DNA from: a virus
DNA length: 64,000 nucleotides
Reading direction: 5' to 3' (one strand)
Virus record (IMG/VR): IMGVR_UViG_3300025840_000015
Span: 52,180 to 116,179 of that record
Below, piece by piece: positions 18,455 through 28,225 of this stretch. The notes below the pieces were generated by a model. That model searched no databases and had not been told where the DNA came from. It saw only the letters and a program-made list of their open reading frames with translations. The stretch's first letter is position 1, and each line of letters begins with the position of its first letter. The translations under genes were made by a program, and so were the position numbers.

Positions 18455-20476
18455 TTATGATAGTGGGATGATTGCACTACCAATTCCAGCAACATTTATG
18501 ATAAGATCAGTTCCATCTAGAATGAAATCAATCTGTGAAAAGACATTTGATGGATCTGGTGTTGCAATGTTAAAGGTAAGACCACCATCAGTGCTTTGGT
18601 CATAATATGAGAATGAAAGATTATTATCATTTCCATTATCAATTCCACTAGAATATAGTGAATAACCTGCAGTTACAAACGAATTAGCATTTACTGTTCC
18701 TCCAGTGCTAACAGTTCCAGGAGTTGAGAGAGTTATGCTGGTTCCAGTAATGTCTCCATAAGAATTAGCACTAACTTGATTGAAGTTTGCTGTTCCTGTT
18801 GATGCAGTTATTGATCCTCCAATCAAAGTAATATCTGTTCCTACAATTGATCCAAAAGAATTGCAATCAATGTTTGCAGCAGTTAAAGTTCCTTGAATAT
18901 CAGCATCATTTAATACTGTTAATTCAGTGGCAGAAATAGAATTGTTTACAGAAAGTGCATCTGCGAAAACACTTCCACCAAGTTCTAAACCTCCAGATGC
19001 TTTGATGTTCCCTAAGGAACTAATTCCAACACCATCTTGAGTTTGAGGATCATTACCAACTTGCAAATCATATGCAATTGGAATAGAATCACCAGAAACT
19101 GCTAATTTCTTCTTAATTATAGAATTATTATTTGTAGTTGAGTCTCCAGTGATTATTTCATTAAATGATGAAACTCCGAAGAAGTCTGCATTTCCATTTA
19201 CACTTAATAATGTATTTGGATTAGTGTCATTTAATCCCAAATATCCATTATTTGTTACCGTAAATATCTCAGAAAGTGCTGGATTGAAGATTTTAAGTGA
19301 TCCAGAACCTGCACCACCTGGATTTAAATAGAAATTAATATCGCCATTACTATAGTTGATTATATCTAGAGATGTATCATTACTATCTGGGAATGAACCA
19401 TCAGTGCTTCCATATCTCAATTGAGCATTATTAGATGTCTTATTTTCCAATCTACCAAAAGTAATAGTAGATTGATTTGTTCCGTCACTGGTTAATTGAA
19501 GTGAAGACTCTCCATTCTTTCTAATGTGAAGTTGTGAATTTGGAGTATCTGTTCCCAAACCAAACTGATTATCAACAATAAGAGTATCAGTTATTGTTGA
19601 TACTCCAGAAGTTGAATATTGACTATTGATAGAATTTACACTTACATCTGCTGTTGGTTCAATATCACTAGCTACAGATGCAGTTCCAGATAAATCTCCT
19701 ACAAAAGTTGTTGCTTTGAAAGAACTTGCGGTAACTATTCCTGTATAGTATCCATTTCCTTGAACATATAGTTTAGATGATGGTAAATTTGTTCCTATAC
19801 CAACGTTCTGTTCTTTAGATAATACAAGTAATGGTATTTCTGGGAAGTCTTGACTAAATTGCTCTCTTACATTAAAATTGAGATCACAGTTATCAATATC
19901 TAAAGTAGTGTTTATTAACGCCCCTAGGACACTTGTTCCATTATTTGCATATCTAACATCAAATCCTATTCCAGATCTTTTACTGTCTCCAGTAATATCA
20001 CTAGTATTTTCAATTCCATCAAAAGCATTGATAATGATGTGTCCATCATTCAACCTCAGTGTTGAACCTATTGCAACATCTCCATTGACTTCAAATTTAA
20101 AGTCTGATGTATCAGTTCCTATTCCAACACTAGATGTTGTTGATATAAATGAACCACCAGAAGTTACATGCCATCCATCAACTGCAATTGCAAATATATC
20201 AGTCAATCCAAGAGCACTTCCTTCAAATCTAGTTGCTGTAAGAACACCAACAACTGTTCCACCCTCAGTAGAATCAATGTATCTTGTAGTAATTTGATCA
20301 GATATTACTTCATTTGTTATTGTTGCTCCACTTACCTGAGCATTTCCATAAACATCTAATAATTGTGTTGGAATTGATGTTCCAATTCCAACCAATCCAT
20401 TGTTATTGATAACAAAATTATCATTATCTACCTGAACACCATTCCTAAAATTGAATGATTTGTTAAAATTTGCCAT
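18455..20476 (-). CDS. Tail fibre / virion structural protein, 673 residues
   Basis: A beta-rich protein with several GIGT-P-QLLDVYGNA-type repeats (near residues 31-50, 116-130, 225-240, 305-320), the hallmark of phage fibre shafts and cyanophage structural proteins. The start MANFNKSFNFRNGVQVDNDNF is typical of proteins attached to the baseplate or a preceding fibre segment. The C-terminus is a plain beta domain without a tail-collar motif. It is the last gene of the fibre block before a terminator and is preceded by a late promoter. Confidence 0.8.
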   Translation of the reverse strand: MANFNKSFNFRNGVQVDNDNFVINNNGLVGIGTSIPTQLLDVYGNAQVSGATITNEVISDQITTRYIDSTEGGTVVGVLTATRFEGSALGLTDIFAIAVDGWHVTSGGSFISTTSSVGIGTDTSDFKFEVNGDVAIGSTLRLNDGHIIINAFDGIENTSDITGDSKRSGIGFDVRYANNGTSVLGALINTTLDIDNCDLNFNVREQFSQDFPEIPLLVLSKEQNVGIGTNLPSSKLYVQGNGYYTGIVTASSFKATTFVGDLSGTASVASDIEPTADVSVNSINSQYSTSGVSTITDTLIVDNQFGLGTDTPNSQLHIRKNGESSLQLTSDGTNQSTITFGRLENKTSNNAQLRYGSTDGSFPDSNDTSLDIINYSNGDINFYLNPGGAGSGSLKIFNPALSEIFTVTNNGYLGLNDTNPNTLLSVNGNADFFGVSSFNEIITGDSTTNNNSIIKKKLAVSGDSIPIAYDLQVGNDPQTQDGVGISSLGNIKASGGLELGGSVFADALSVNNSISATELTVLNDADIQGTLTAANIDCNSFGSIVGTDITLIGGSITASTGTANFNQVSANSYGDITGTSITLSTPGTVSTGGTVNANSFVTAGYSLYSSGIDNGNDNNLSFSYYDQSTDGGLTFNIATPDPSNVFSQIDFILDGTDLIINVAGIGSAIIPLS

Positions 20477-20493
20477 TTTTTATGGTTTTTAGT

Positions 20494-20501
20494 TATTTAT
20501 T
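20494..20501 (-). promoter_or_regulatory. Late promoter AATAAATA
   Basis: T4-type late -10 box 18 nt upstream of the 673-residue structural gene. Confidence 0.6.
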
Positions 20502-23500
20502 ATGAAATTCTAATTAAGTAGATCATTCCCATGTATGGAGGTAAATTCTTACCAGTTCCATTTTGCCCTTCTTGAGAAGTGACATAACTGTGAGAATGAC
20601 TTGTGCTATTTTCTTGTGTAATGAATGGATGCTGGTGTTTAGTTGTGTTTGGACCAGTAGTGAATGGGTGTTGGTGTTTATTTGAAGCACCACCAGTTCC
20701 AAATGAATTTGGTCCTGAAGTATTGTTTAGATTTCCAAATCTATAATACCACCAATAATAATAACTATTTGCAGTGTATGGTATATCATGAGTATGATCT
20801 GGAGTATCATCATCTGTAGTTCCTTGGTGAATGTGGTCAACATTGTTGAATCCACTAACTCCTTGGTGAGTATGTTTTTCACTTTCTGCCGAAGTATTTC
20901 CATTATGACTGTGCTGAACAAGAACTGCATCTGCACTTCCTCCAGTTTGACCAATTGTATAATTGCTTCCAGTTCCAACAACAAATCTATTTGTCATGTT
21001 GGGTAGTCTAAATCTTGTTCCAACATTTGCACCATATGGGAAAGTGGTCCCATTATTGGTTAGAATGTTATAACAATCAGTATAATCTGCAATTTCTAAT
21101 AATGCTCCATTACATACTCTCCAGTTATCTGGGAAGTTTGATAATGAACCAGGCCACAATAATATTCCACCAATTGGATTGATGTTTGGTGCTACAAGAT
21201 AGTTTGCACTTATTCTACCTTCACTTTGACTTGACTTAGTTAAGTCTAAGTTTCCATATATGTCTACTCCAGTGGTTGTAGTCTCAAGTTTCTTAGAATT
21301 ATTATGATATACTTCAATGCCAGCATCTGGAATTGCTTTTAAGATTGGTTCATATGATGCAAGAGGACCTTTTCCAATCAAAATTCCATTTGGACCATTA
21401 GAAAGTATTCTAAGATCCCCAGAACCAGAATCTTCAATTATGGAATTGGATCCATTATGATATATCTTTAGATCACTGTCATTTCCAATAAAAATACCTT
21501 TATCATCATTAATGGTTAAATCTCCACCAATATTCAAATTACTACCAACAGATAATTCACCTCCAATAATACCACTACCAAAGACATCTAGTGCATTTGA
21601 ACTTGTATCTTTGATTCTGACATTTTTACTGAAAATAGAAGTATCTTTGAATCTAGTTTGTTTGTTGAATGTTACTGGACCATCAAATTGAGATAGAACC
21701 GTTCCAGACTCTCCACCTTCAACAACTAACCTTTCTTTTACTGTAAGTTCATCAAATAGAGCACTTGATTTGGATGGACTATCACCAGTAATAGTTGGTT
21801 TTGGAATATCATATGATGTAATTTGACCAGATGAAGATGATGTCTTAGTGTTTCCATTGAAGAAATCACCTTGATTATTCATTCCAGTATATACTACAAT
21901 TCCACCAGATCTTTCTTGAGACTGAACTAAGAAACTTTCTCTTTCAGAAAGTGACTTAAATTGAACTTGTGGAAGTGAAGTTGAATAATTTCCTGGACCA
22001 TAACCAAGATATTCAAATGTATGTCCAGAAGCACGAAGAATAGAAGGTCTACGGAATTCTACTGCAATTGGTTTTATCTTTTTAATCAATGAATCTGCAG
22101 GATGTGATTGTTTTCTTGTCCCTAAAGATCCACGAATTACAGTCAATTGAGTGGTGTTTGCAGATGAAACAACTCTCATAATTTCATCCCTAATTTGGAT
22201 ATATGTTCCAATTGGGAATCTATTGTTTACTCCACCACCAGTTGTAAGTTCGGATATTGAAAGTATATTTGAAGTTACTGAGTCGTTAATTGCAGAAGAT
22301 AATCTTAATGCATCATTTCCATATAGTGTAAAGTGTCTTGCTGCAATATTTTCCTCTCTAATATCAGATATTCCTTGGTTTGATGAGTAACCGTGCTTCA
22401 ATACATATCCATTAACCAGTGATAGATCTTGTGATACTACTGTAAATTGAGTTACACTAAGTCTATCTTTAACTAAGTAATCTCCAAGATTATTTGAAGA
22501 TGAATCAGTCAATCTAATTTTATTTCCAGAAACTAATCCATGTGGAGTAGATGTGGTAATCGTAATAAGATTATTAGAATATGACTTTGAAGAAATTTGA
22601 GAAGATGGTCCAACAACAAGAGCATATTGACCAACAACTGGTGTTGGATCACCAGCAGTTTTTGCAATGGAAACTTTTTGACTGCTAACAAGAGATGTTA
22701 TTCTATAATAACCATCTTCTTGATTTCCATCTCCTGTTATTTGAACAACGTCACCAATAAATCTAGATAAACCGTTTGAGGTTATAGTGTAAGTTCCGTT
22801 ATTTCCAGATCCAATTACAGAGGTATCAAAATAAAGAACATCCGATACTGAATAATCTGATCCGGAAGAAACTATATTTACGGAGGAAATATTGCCACCA
22901 GCAGCAACAGTAACATTTGCCGTAGCACCATTCCAAACAGTAAGTCCAGAATTTGAATATAATTTTACATCATAATATGTTCCTGGCGTAAATCCAGATG
23001 ATGAACCAATAGCACCCTCAACAACACCTGCAAATTCATGCTGTCTATCAAATTTTATATCTGCAGAGGATCCAGAATCAGTTACACTAATAATTTCTTT
23101 TCCTAATCCAAATGATTTAGTAAATTTATCAATACTTTCTCTTGTTGTGCTTCTCTTAAGATCATTTGTAACTACATCTCCAATTGGAGATCTTAGTGCA
23201 AATGTGGTTGATGCAGGTGGATTAGAGTCAAAATTATCTCTATCAAGTTGTGGATACAGATCAGTTGTGTTTTGAGAATATTTTAGACCTGTAAATTCTT
23301 CTGTTATTGTATTGCTAGCATTTAAAAGATATAAGTGGTATATTCCATCTTGTGATCCTTCGATGTAGTTTGAGATAACTTCATTTCTATAGATGTAAAG
23401 ATTTGATTGCAAATCACTTCTCTCATATCTTGGAAGAAGACCAATTTCAGATGGAGTTGATCTTAAATTTATGTCATTGGTGCTTTCTAATCCTACAACA

Positions 23501-26211
23501 TGAACATTTCCAAAGATATCTGTAGTTTTATATTCAAACTCATAATCTGATGATGATGTCACAAAGAATTTTCCATTATATCCAATATTAAAATCACCAT
23601 CAACATTAATCGAATCAGTAATATTTCTGATAACTACAATATCACCAACATTTAGATTATTTTTGGTGCAGGTTTCTACAGTAATTGTTTCGGCAGAATC
23701 AAAACTAGTTCTTCTTATGAATTTTTGATTTCTCTTATATTCATAATCAGTGCTATCAATAGTTGTTAATGTGAAATCTCCACTTCTAGCACCGGTAGAT
23801 CCAGATTCTTGCAATATAAATCCTTCTTCAGGATCTTTTGCTCCTGATAACTCTTTTGGTATTACAACTCTTAATTTGTATAACTTTTCATCCAAACTTC
23901 TATCATCAACTACTCTCTTTACATATGCTAAATCTGTAAAGATATCTAAAGTCGATTGATTTGCTACTAAGTATGGATATATTGTATTTGAGGAATCTAC
24001 ATTAATATACCAATTTTCATTGGCAGCATCATATTGAATTGGAGACCCAAGTTCACCAGAAATTCTGTCTGATACTCTACTATAAACAACTAATGAACTG
24101 CCACCAGAAATATCAAGACTTTCCTCATTCAAAGCATTGGTGAATGAAGTTGCCAATTTAATTTTGTTGGCATTTATTCTAATTGCATAATAAACAATAT
24201 GTGGAGTTACATTTTCAGGCAAATCTCCAATACTGCTGTTTATAATTATTTTTTCTCCAGTAGAAAGATTGTGAGCACCAATACTCAAAACAGAAGCACT
24301 GTTTACATTTCCTACAGTATAAACTTTAGATGATGAAGATCCATCATCCATGTAAATACTTGCATTAAGTTCAGAACCATTGAGTTTTACATATAGTTTA
24401 TCATCATTTCTTGCTCCAATCCTATATCCTTGAGAGATATGTGAAGGAACATCATCAACCAGAGTAAATCCATACAGATATAATCTAGTTGGATCGGCAA
24501 CACTTACAGTCTTTGTTACATCAATTGATAACCATTCAATATCTTCTTCTACATTGACATCAACTTCTCTTGGTGGAATTACTGAAGTGATGAAACCTTT
24601 ATCATCTTTATCAAATGCTTCAGATTTAAATCCTTCTGAACTTAATGAAATTTGACCGAAGTTTGAATTGGAGTTTGTTATTGAAGCATCGCCACCAGAT
24701 TGAATATCAAAATGCTTATTAAATCCAATAGCAAAAACAGATACTATTTGTATAAATGCATCATTTGAAACTTTAATATGACTGGTTTCCCAACCATTTC
24801 TATAAATTGCAGATTGATCTAAGTGATATATTTTTCCAGTATCAGTTTGTGATGCTTCTAATGGCAATGATGCGCCATAAACAGTTGTAAAGTTTACACC
24901 TTCATATGATCTAGAAACTGGATCATACTTTACAAATGCTCTATCATCTTTTTGAAGTGAAACAGCGGTAAACTGTGCCACAACCATTGAACGGAAACCA
25001 GATGCTTTGCTACCATCTGCGTGCATTCCATTCATACCCCAAACTGATCTCAATGAGCAGTTGAAAATATATGGAGATGCTCCAGATACAGTATCAGTTT
25101 CTACTGTTACTGTAGATCCAGAAGAACTTGGACTTGCATTTAAATTGATTGGATATGATGGTAGTAAATATGTAAATGTAAAGTCATCAATTACACTTTG
25201 AACACTTGTTGAAACATTATAATTCTGAACACCAACACCTCTAATCTTAATTGGAGTTCCTACATTTAAATCATGTGCAATTGAAGTTCTTACAGTAATT
25301 AGATTGGATGCAGTTATACCATTTCCAGAGAAAATACTCTCAATTGCTACTGGATCTGTTGCAAATGCACCAACAATTTGCCATTCTGGATCTCTCTTTG
25401 CAAAACTAGTTAGACTATTTGGAAACTTCTCTGATGAAGGAATTTCTCTAAATGTATTAAAAGCATTCGATAATTTGCTATAATACATATCCAGATCAGT
25501 GAGATTATACCTGGAATCAATGTTTACACCATCTGCATATTCAAAGCATGATAGTTTGTGGTGTGAAAATCTTGGAGTTGATTTGTATGCAGAACTAAAG
25601 AATGTTGGATGAGTATATACTAAATCGCTATCATCACCATCAAAGAATGAGAATTGCCAGAAGTAACAAGCACCAGTTACCCTGAATATTGATGATTTTT
25701 GTGCGAATGGATCTGTTGGGTTTGGAACATACTTTGGTCTTATCTTTGTCTTTCTTAGATCTAAACCAACAATAGAAGTTCCTCTTGGAATTATTACTCC
25801 ACCATTGATACTATTGAATTTGTAGAGTATATTATCTTCTTGAGATAGATCAAATACACTATCTAATTCCAAAGAAAGTGTAGAAAGTGCGGGAGAACCT
25901 ACTCCTCCCGATGGTGGAACAGAATATGCAATTCCATTGTTGTCATATATTGCATATCCAGGTCTATTATCTATAACGTGTTCTGCAGGAAATACTAGAA
26001 TTGTAGTTTTTTCTACTAGATCGTTTCCACTACCACTGATATATGAAAATCTTGCTGATTCTAATAATGCTCTTTGAATTGTCTTAAACGGTTGAGCAAG
26101 AGAATTACCTGTATTTGTAATTGAATCGCTAGAATCCAAATCATTTGGATTTACATATAAAATACGGCCATCAGTGTTCTTAATGAAGTTTTGTAACTTA
26201 TTCAGTGGCAT
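20500..26211 (-). CDS. Giant tail fibre with collar and HxH tip, 1903 residues
   Basis: Residues 10-90 (GRILYVNPNDL...SLAQPFKTIQRALLESA) begin a pectate-lyase-like parallel beta-helix. A long beta-rich shaft follows. From about residue 1675 there is a phage tail-collar (microcystin-dependent-type) domain: PIGGILLWPG, WRVCNGALL, RFRLPNMTNRFVVG, ending LPPYMGMIYLIRI. Between these lie seven HxH motifs (HSH, HTH, HIH, HTH, HQH, HQH, HSH). In the T4 long-fibre tip, HxH motifs bind a line of iron ions; a similar metal-stabilised receptor-binding tip is likely here. Expressed from a late promoter at 26244-26251. Confidence 0.85.
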   Translation of the reverse strand: MPLNKLQNFIKNTDGRILYVNPNDLDSSDSITNTGNSLAQPFKTIQRALLESARFSYISGSGNDLVEKTTILVFPAEHVIDNRPGYAIYDNNGIAYSVPPSGGVGSPALSTLSLELDSVFDLSQEDNILYKFNSINGGVIIPRGTSIVGLDLRKTKIRPKYVPNPTDPFAQKSSIFRVTGACYFWQFSFFDGDDSDLVYTHPTFFSSAYKSTPRFSHHKLSCFEYADGVNIDSRYNLTDLDMYYSKLSNAFNTFREIPSSEKFPNSLTSFAKRDPEWQIVGAFATDPVAIESIFSGNGITASNLITVRTSIAHDLNVGTPIKIRGVGVQNYNVSTSVQSVIDDFTFTYLLPSYPINLNASPSSSGSTVTVETDTVSGASPYIFNCSLRSVWGMNGMHADGSKASGFRSMVVAQFTAVSLQKDDRAFVKYDPVSRSYEGVNFTTVYGASLPLEASQTDTGKIYHLDQSAIYRNGWETSHIKVSNDAFIQIVSVFAIGFNKHFDIQSGGDASITNSNSNFGQISLSSEGFKSEAFDKDDKGFITSVIPPREVDVNVEEDIEWLSIDVTKTVSVADPTRLYLYGFTLVDDVPSHISQGYRIGARNDDKLYVKLNGSELNASIYMDDGSSSSKVYTVGNVNSASVLSIGAHNLSTGEKIIINSSIGDLPENVTPHIVYYAIRINANKIKLATSFTNALNEESLDISGGSSLVVYSRVSDRISGELGSPIQYDAANENWYINVDSSNTIYPYLVANQSTLDIFTDLAYVKRVVDDRSLDEKLYKLRVVIPKELSGAKDPEEGFILQESGSTGARSGDFTLTTIDSTDYEYKRNQKFIRRTSFDSAETITVETCTKNNLNVGDIVVIRNITDSINVDGDFNIGYNGKFFVTSSSDYEFEYKTTDIFGNVHVVGLESTNDINLRSTPSEIGLLPRYERSDLQSNLYIYRNEVISNYIEGSQDGIYHLYLLNASNTITEEFTGLKYSQNTTDLYPQLDRDNFDSNPPASTTFALRSPIGDVVTNDLKRSTTRESIDKFTKSFGLGKEIISVTDSGSSADIKFDRQHEFAGVVEGAIGSSSGFTPGTYYDVKLYSNSGLTVWNGATANVTVAAGGNISSVNIVSSGSDYSVSDVLYFDTSVIGSGNNGTYTITSNGLSRFIGDVVQITGDGNQEDGYYRITSLVSSQKVSIAKTAGDPTPVVGQYALVVGPSSQISSKSYSNNLITITTSTPHGLVSGNKIRLTDSSSNNLGDYLVKDRLSVTQFTVVSQDLSLVNGYVLKHGYSSNQGISDIREENIAARHFTLYGNDALRLSSAINDSVTSNILSISELTTGGGVNNRFPIGTYIQIRDEIMRVVSSANTTQLTVIRGSLGTRKQSHPADSLIKKIKPIAVEFRRPSILRASGHTFEYLGYGPGNYSTSLPQVQFKSLSERESFLVQSQERSGGIVVYTGMNNQGDFFNGNTKTSSSSGQITSYDIPKPTITGDSPSKSSALFDELTVKERLVVEGGESGTVLSQFDGPVTFNKQTRFKDTSIFSKNVRIKDTSSNALDVFGSGIIGGELSVGSNLNIGGDLTINDDKGIFIGNDSDLKIYHNGSNSIIEDSGSGDLRILSNGPNGILIGKGPLASYEPILKAIPDAGIEVYHNNSKKLETTTTGVDIYGNLDLTKSSQSEGRISANYLVAPNINPIGGILLWPGSLSNFPDNWRVCNGALLEIADYTDCYNILTNNGTTFPYGANVGTRFRLPNMTNRFVVGTGSNYTIGQTGGSADAVLVQHSHNGNTSAESEKHTHQGVSGFNNVDHIHQGTTDDDTPDHTHDIPYTANSYYYWWYYRFGNLNNTSGPNSFGTGGASNKHQHPFTTGPNTTKHQHPFITQENSTSHSHSYVTSQEGQNGTGKNLPPYMGMIYLIRIS

Positions 26212-26243
26212 GGTATTAGAACATCTACTTTTTTTCTATGATT

Positions 26244-26251
26244 TATTTATC
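26244..26251 (-). promoter_or_regulatory. Late promoter GATAAATA
   Basis: T4-type late box 33 nt upstream of the 1903-residue fibre gene. Confidence 0.6.
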
Positions 26252-26552
26252 CCATAAAATCTTCCTCATCATAATAATATGCTAAATCATCAGGCAAAAT
26301 ATCTGGATTCAATATCTCTATGGGATCAAAGTATGGATGGCAACTTTCCATAATTAAATAGTTTGATCCTTTATAAACATCATCAATTTGATATTTTCTA
26401 TTACTACTGGCAGATAAAACTAATTCTTTATCATAAAGATGTCCATCAGGATATTCATCAAAAGTAAAAGGAACATCATTTAAAAAATACATCTTTACGA
26501 TGATCCTTTCATTGTCATACCAACAATTCTTAGCGCATATGGTATAAGACAT
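26247..26552 (-). CDS. Hypothetical 101-residue protein
   Basis: MSYTICAKNCWYDNERIIVKMYFLNDVPF..., acidic, Tyr-rich, ending YYYDEEDFMG. Has its own late promoter (26572-26579), so possibly a minor virion protein or fibre-related factor. Not recognised. Confidence 0.65.
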   Translation of the reverse strand: MSYTICAKNCWYDNERIIVKMYFLNDVPFTFDEYPDGHLYDKELVLSASSNRKYQIDDVYKGSNYLIMESCHPYFDPIEILNPDILPDDLAYYYDEEDFMG

Positions 26553-26571
26553 AACATTTTCTGTTTAGTCT

Positions 26572-26579
26572 TATTTATT
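26572..26579 (-). promoter_or_regulatory. Late promoter AATAAATA
   Basis: T4-type late box 20 nt upstream of the gene at 26247-26552. Confidence 0.55.
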
Positions 26580-26587
26580 TTAGTAAT

Positions 26588-26670
26588 GCGAGTAGGGAGA
26601 CTTGAACTCCCACGGGATTGCTCCCAACAGATTTTAAGTCTGGTGCGTCTACCGATTCCGCCACACTCGC
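26588..26670 (-). tRNA. tRNA-Leu (UAA), copy 1
   Basis: 83 nt, class II. Acceptor GCGAGTG/TACTCGC, D-arm GCGGAATCGGTAGACGC, anticodon loop CTTAAAA giving UAA, a long variable arm (GGGAGCAATCCC), T-arm GGGAGTTCAAGTCTCCC. No CCA is encoded. It reads UUA, a codon favoured by AT-rich phage genes. Confidence 0.92.
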
Positions 26671-26725
26671 TTGATGGTATTATGCTTTGAATGCTAATAA
26701 AAGCATTACAACCTGAATACCAAGT

Positions 26726-26808
26726 AGGAACGGAGAGACTTGAACTCTCACGGGCAATTGCCCAACAGATTTTAAGTCTGGTGCGTCTACCGATTCCGCC
26801 ACGCTCCC
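26726..26808 (-). tRNA. tRNA-Leu (UAA), copy 2
   Basis: 83 nt, class II, anticodon UAA again. The D-arm and anticodon arm are identical to copy 1; acceptor (GGGAGCG/CGTTCCT), variable arm and T-arm differ with compensating changes. No CCA encoded. Confidence 0.92.
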
Positions 26809-26815
26809 ATTTGTT

Positions 26816-26890
26816 TGGTAGGACTGGAGGGAATTGAACCCTCTTCACACCGTTATAAGCAGTGGGCCTTAACCAATAGGCGACAGTCCC
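26816..26890 (-). tRNA. tRNA-Ile (UAU), copy 1
   Basis: Acceptor GGGACTG/CAGTCCT, D-arm GCCTATTGGTTAAGGC, anticodon stem CACTG/CGGTG with loop CTTATAA giving UAU, T-arm GAGGGTTCAATTCCCTC. A CCA end is encoded (26816-26818). It reads AUA. The anticodon is read from the loop alone; the identity elements were not tested. Confidence 0.85.
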
Positions 26891-26893
26891 ATT

Positions 26894-26968
26894 TGGTAGG
26901 AATACTGGGAGTTGAACCCAGACTAACCCGTTATAAGCAGGCCGCTCTAACCATTAAGCTATATTCCC
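26894..26968 (-). tRNA. tRNA-Ile (UAU), copy 2
   Basis: Acceptor GGGAATA/TATTCCT, anticodon stem GCCTG/CGGGT with loop CTTATAA giving UAU, T-arm CTGGGTTCAACTCCCAG, CCA encoded (26894-26896). Only 3 nt from copy 1, so the two are processed from one transcript. Confidence 0.85.
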
Positions 26969-26985
26969 TTAAAAGTTACTCAACA

Positions 26986-27014
26986 ATCATAAGACATAAA
27001 CCTCAGATTGTCAA
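26986..27014 (-). promoter_or_regulatory. Sigma70-type promoter of the tRNA cluster
   Basis: -35 TTGACA (27009-27014), 17-nt spacer, -10 TATGAT (26986-26991), 18 nt from the first tRNA. Confidence 0.75.
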
Positions 27015-27023
27015 GTGATTGTA

Positions 27024-27230
27024 TCAGACCTCGTAAGTTGGTGGATGATACTTGAGATACTCAAGGAAAGTCATTTTCATTTCCTTATGAGTCATTCCAC
27101 AGTGCCTTGCCGCTGTGGGTAGATTCATTGTAGCATAGAATAATGCCTTGTTTGCTTCTTCTACATTTTCTGGTGTGGTTTTCACACGATGTTCAATCAA
27201 AGAATTTTGATCAACTTTTTTGAAAATCAT
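27024..27230 (-). CDS. Conserved 68-residue protein, putative HTH
   Basis: MIFKKVDQNSLIEHRVKTTPENVEEANKALFYATMNLPTAARHCGMTHKEMKMTFLEYL. The NLPTAARHCGMTHKEMK part reads like a helix-turn-helix, so DNA binding is possible. ATGA overlap with the gene upstream. Confidence 0.6.
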   Translation of the reverse strand: MIFKKVDQNSLIEHRVKTTPENVEEANKALFYATMNLPTAARHCGMTHKEMKMTFLEYLKYHPPTYEV

Positions 27231-27409
27231 AGTGGACTTGAATAGGAAATTGAGTTTTCATCCAATGTTTCTCGGACAAATTGTAGCACGTTCATGAACT
27301 GATCGACGGTTTCGCAGGACACTTCCTTTTCTGACCCTTCACTCGAATACAAATACACCTTTTTCCTAATAGGATCAAGGACGCATCGAGTCAGATACTC
27401 TTCAGTCAT
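27227..27409 (-). CDS. Conserved 60-residue protein
   Basis: MTEEYLTRCVLDPIRKKVYLYSSEGSEKEVSCETVDQFMNVLQFVRE..., two strands and a helix. First gene of a two-gene early unit with promoter 27435-27463. Confidence 0.6.
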   Translation of the reverse strand: MTEEYLTRCVLDPIRKKVYLYSSEGSEKEVSCETVDQFMNVLQFVRETLDENSISYSSPL

Positions 27410-27434
27410 TTGGTTGCCGATTGATTACCATGTA

Positions 27435-27463
27435 ATGGTAGCACGCGCCACCTGGGTTGTCAA
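27435..27463 (-). promoter_or_regulatory. Sigma70-type early promoter, extended -10
   Basis: -35 TTGACA (27458-27463), 17-nt spacer, -10 TACCAT (27435-27440) preceded by TGC. Confidence 0.7.
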
Positions 27464-27473
27464 GCAAAAAAAA

Positions 27474-28202
27474 TCAATTTTCTGGAGACGTTGGCTTTTC
27501 TGCTGGTAGACTATTTAAATAATCTCTTAATTCATATGGATCAAGAGTTAAATTGTTCAATACATCTTCAATAGTATCATGTCGGATCATATTTTGAAGA
27601 ATCGCATCTTTAAAAGTAATATTAAAGAACTGATTGAATGCTGCATTAATATCAGCGTCACCATCACTAACTTCAAGATAAGATTTTACCGTTTCTTTAG
27701 AAATATTAAATCTACTTAATAAAGAATTTAAACTTCCATTATAAGAATCTTTTAATTTATCTGAAATTTTCTCTACAAAATCATTAGTATTCAAATTCAA
27801 TATTTTTCCAATTTTTTCCTCAAAACTCAGTTCTGCAAGAGATTTAATACCATCTTTTAATTTTTGTTCCCATTGAGTCCCATCCCAAATAATTTCATGA
27901 TTACTATCTATTGGATCATGCGGACATAAATTTGTATATCCATCCATATTGCAACATGGATTGTCATTATTTACGATATTTTTCGTATCTATACAGTAAT
28001 AACATCCTCTTTTATCTACAACAACTTCCCAATATTCTTCTAATGGATTAAATACTGCAATACATCCATCAGAAAATTTTGGAGGTTCTAATGTAGTAGA
28101 TCCTGGGGGCATAATATAATTTTGAGGATCATCAGGGTCTGCCTGGGCATAATCTTCCCCAAGGTAGAAATAATATTGCTGATCATATCTGTATATTTTC
28201 AT
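27474..28202 (-). CDS. Putative tail-fibre assembly protein
   Basis: 242 residues. The first 70 resemble tail-fibre assembly chaperones: a short start followed by PPGSTTLEPPKFSDGCIAVFNPLEEYWEVVVDKRG. Then a Cys-rich loop (CYYC, CC, C) and a helical C-terminal half. It sits directly after the 2048-residue fibre gene, where such chaperones normally lie, and has a late promoter. No stronger family evidence. Confidence 0.55.
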   Translation of the reverse strand: MKIYRYDQQYYFYLGEDYAQADPDDPQNYIMPPGSTTLEPPKFSDGCIAVFNPLEEYWEVVVDKRGCYYCIDTKNIVNNDNPCCNMDGYTNLCPHDPIDSNHEIIWDGTQWEQKLKDGIKSLAELSFEEKIGKILNLNTNDFVEKISDKLKDSYNGSLNSLLSRFNISKETVKSYLEVSDGDADINAAFNQFFNITFKDAILQNMIRHDTIEDVLNNLTLDPYELRDYLNSLPAEKPTSPEN

Positions 28203-28225
28203 ATTTTTTAATTTATTCTAGAACA

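Noticed and set aside
20500-26211. Long plus-strand frames antisense to the fibre genes (for example 22151-22390, 23750-23959) as genes
   Set aside because: They are shadows of the strongly coding minus strand, lack start signals and have no conserved motif.
27474-28202. 242-residue protein as a plain fibre fragment
   Set aside because: It lacks GIGT repeats and the collar motif; the N-terminal pattern and position fit a fibre assembly factor better.
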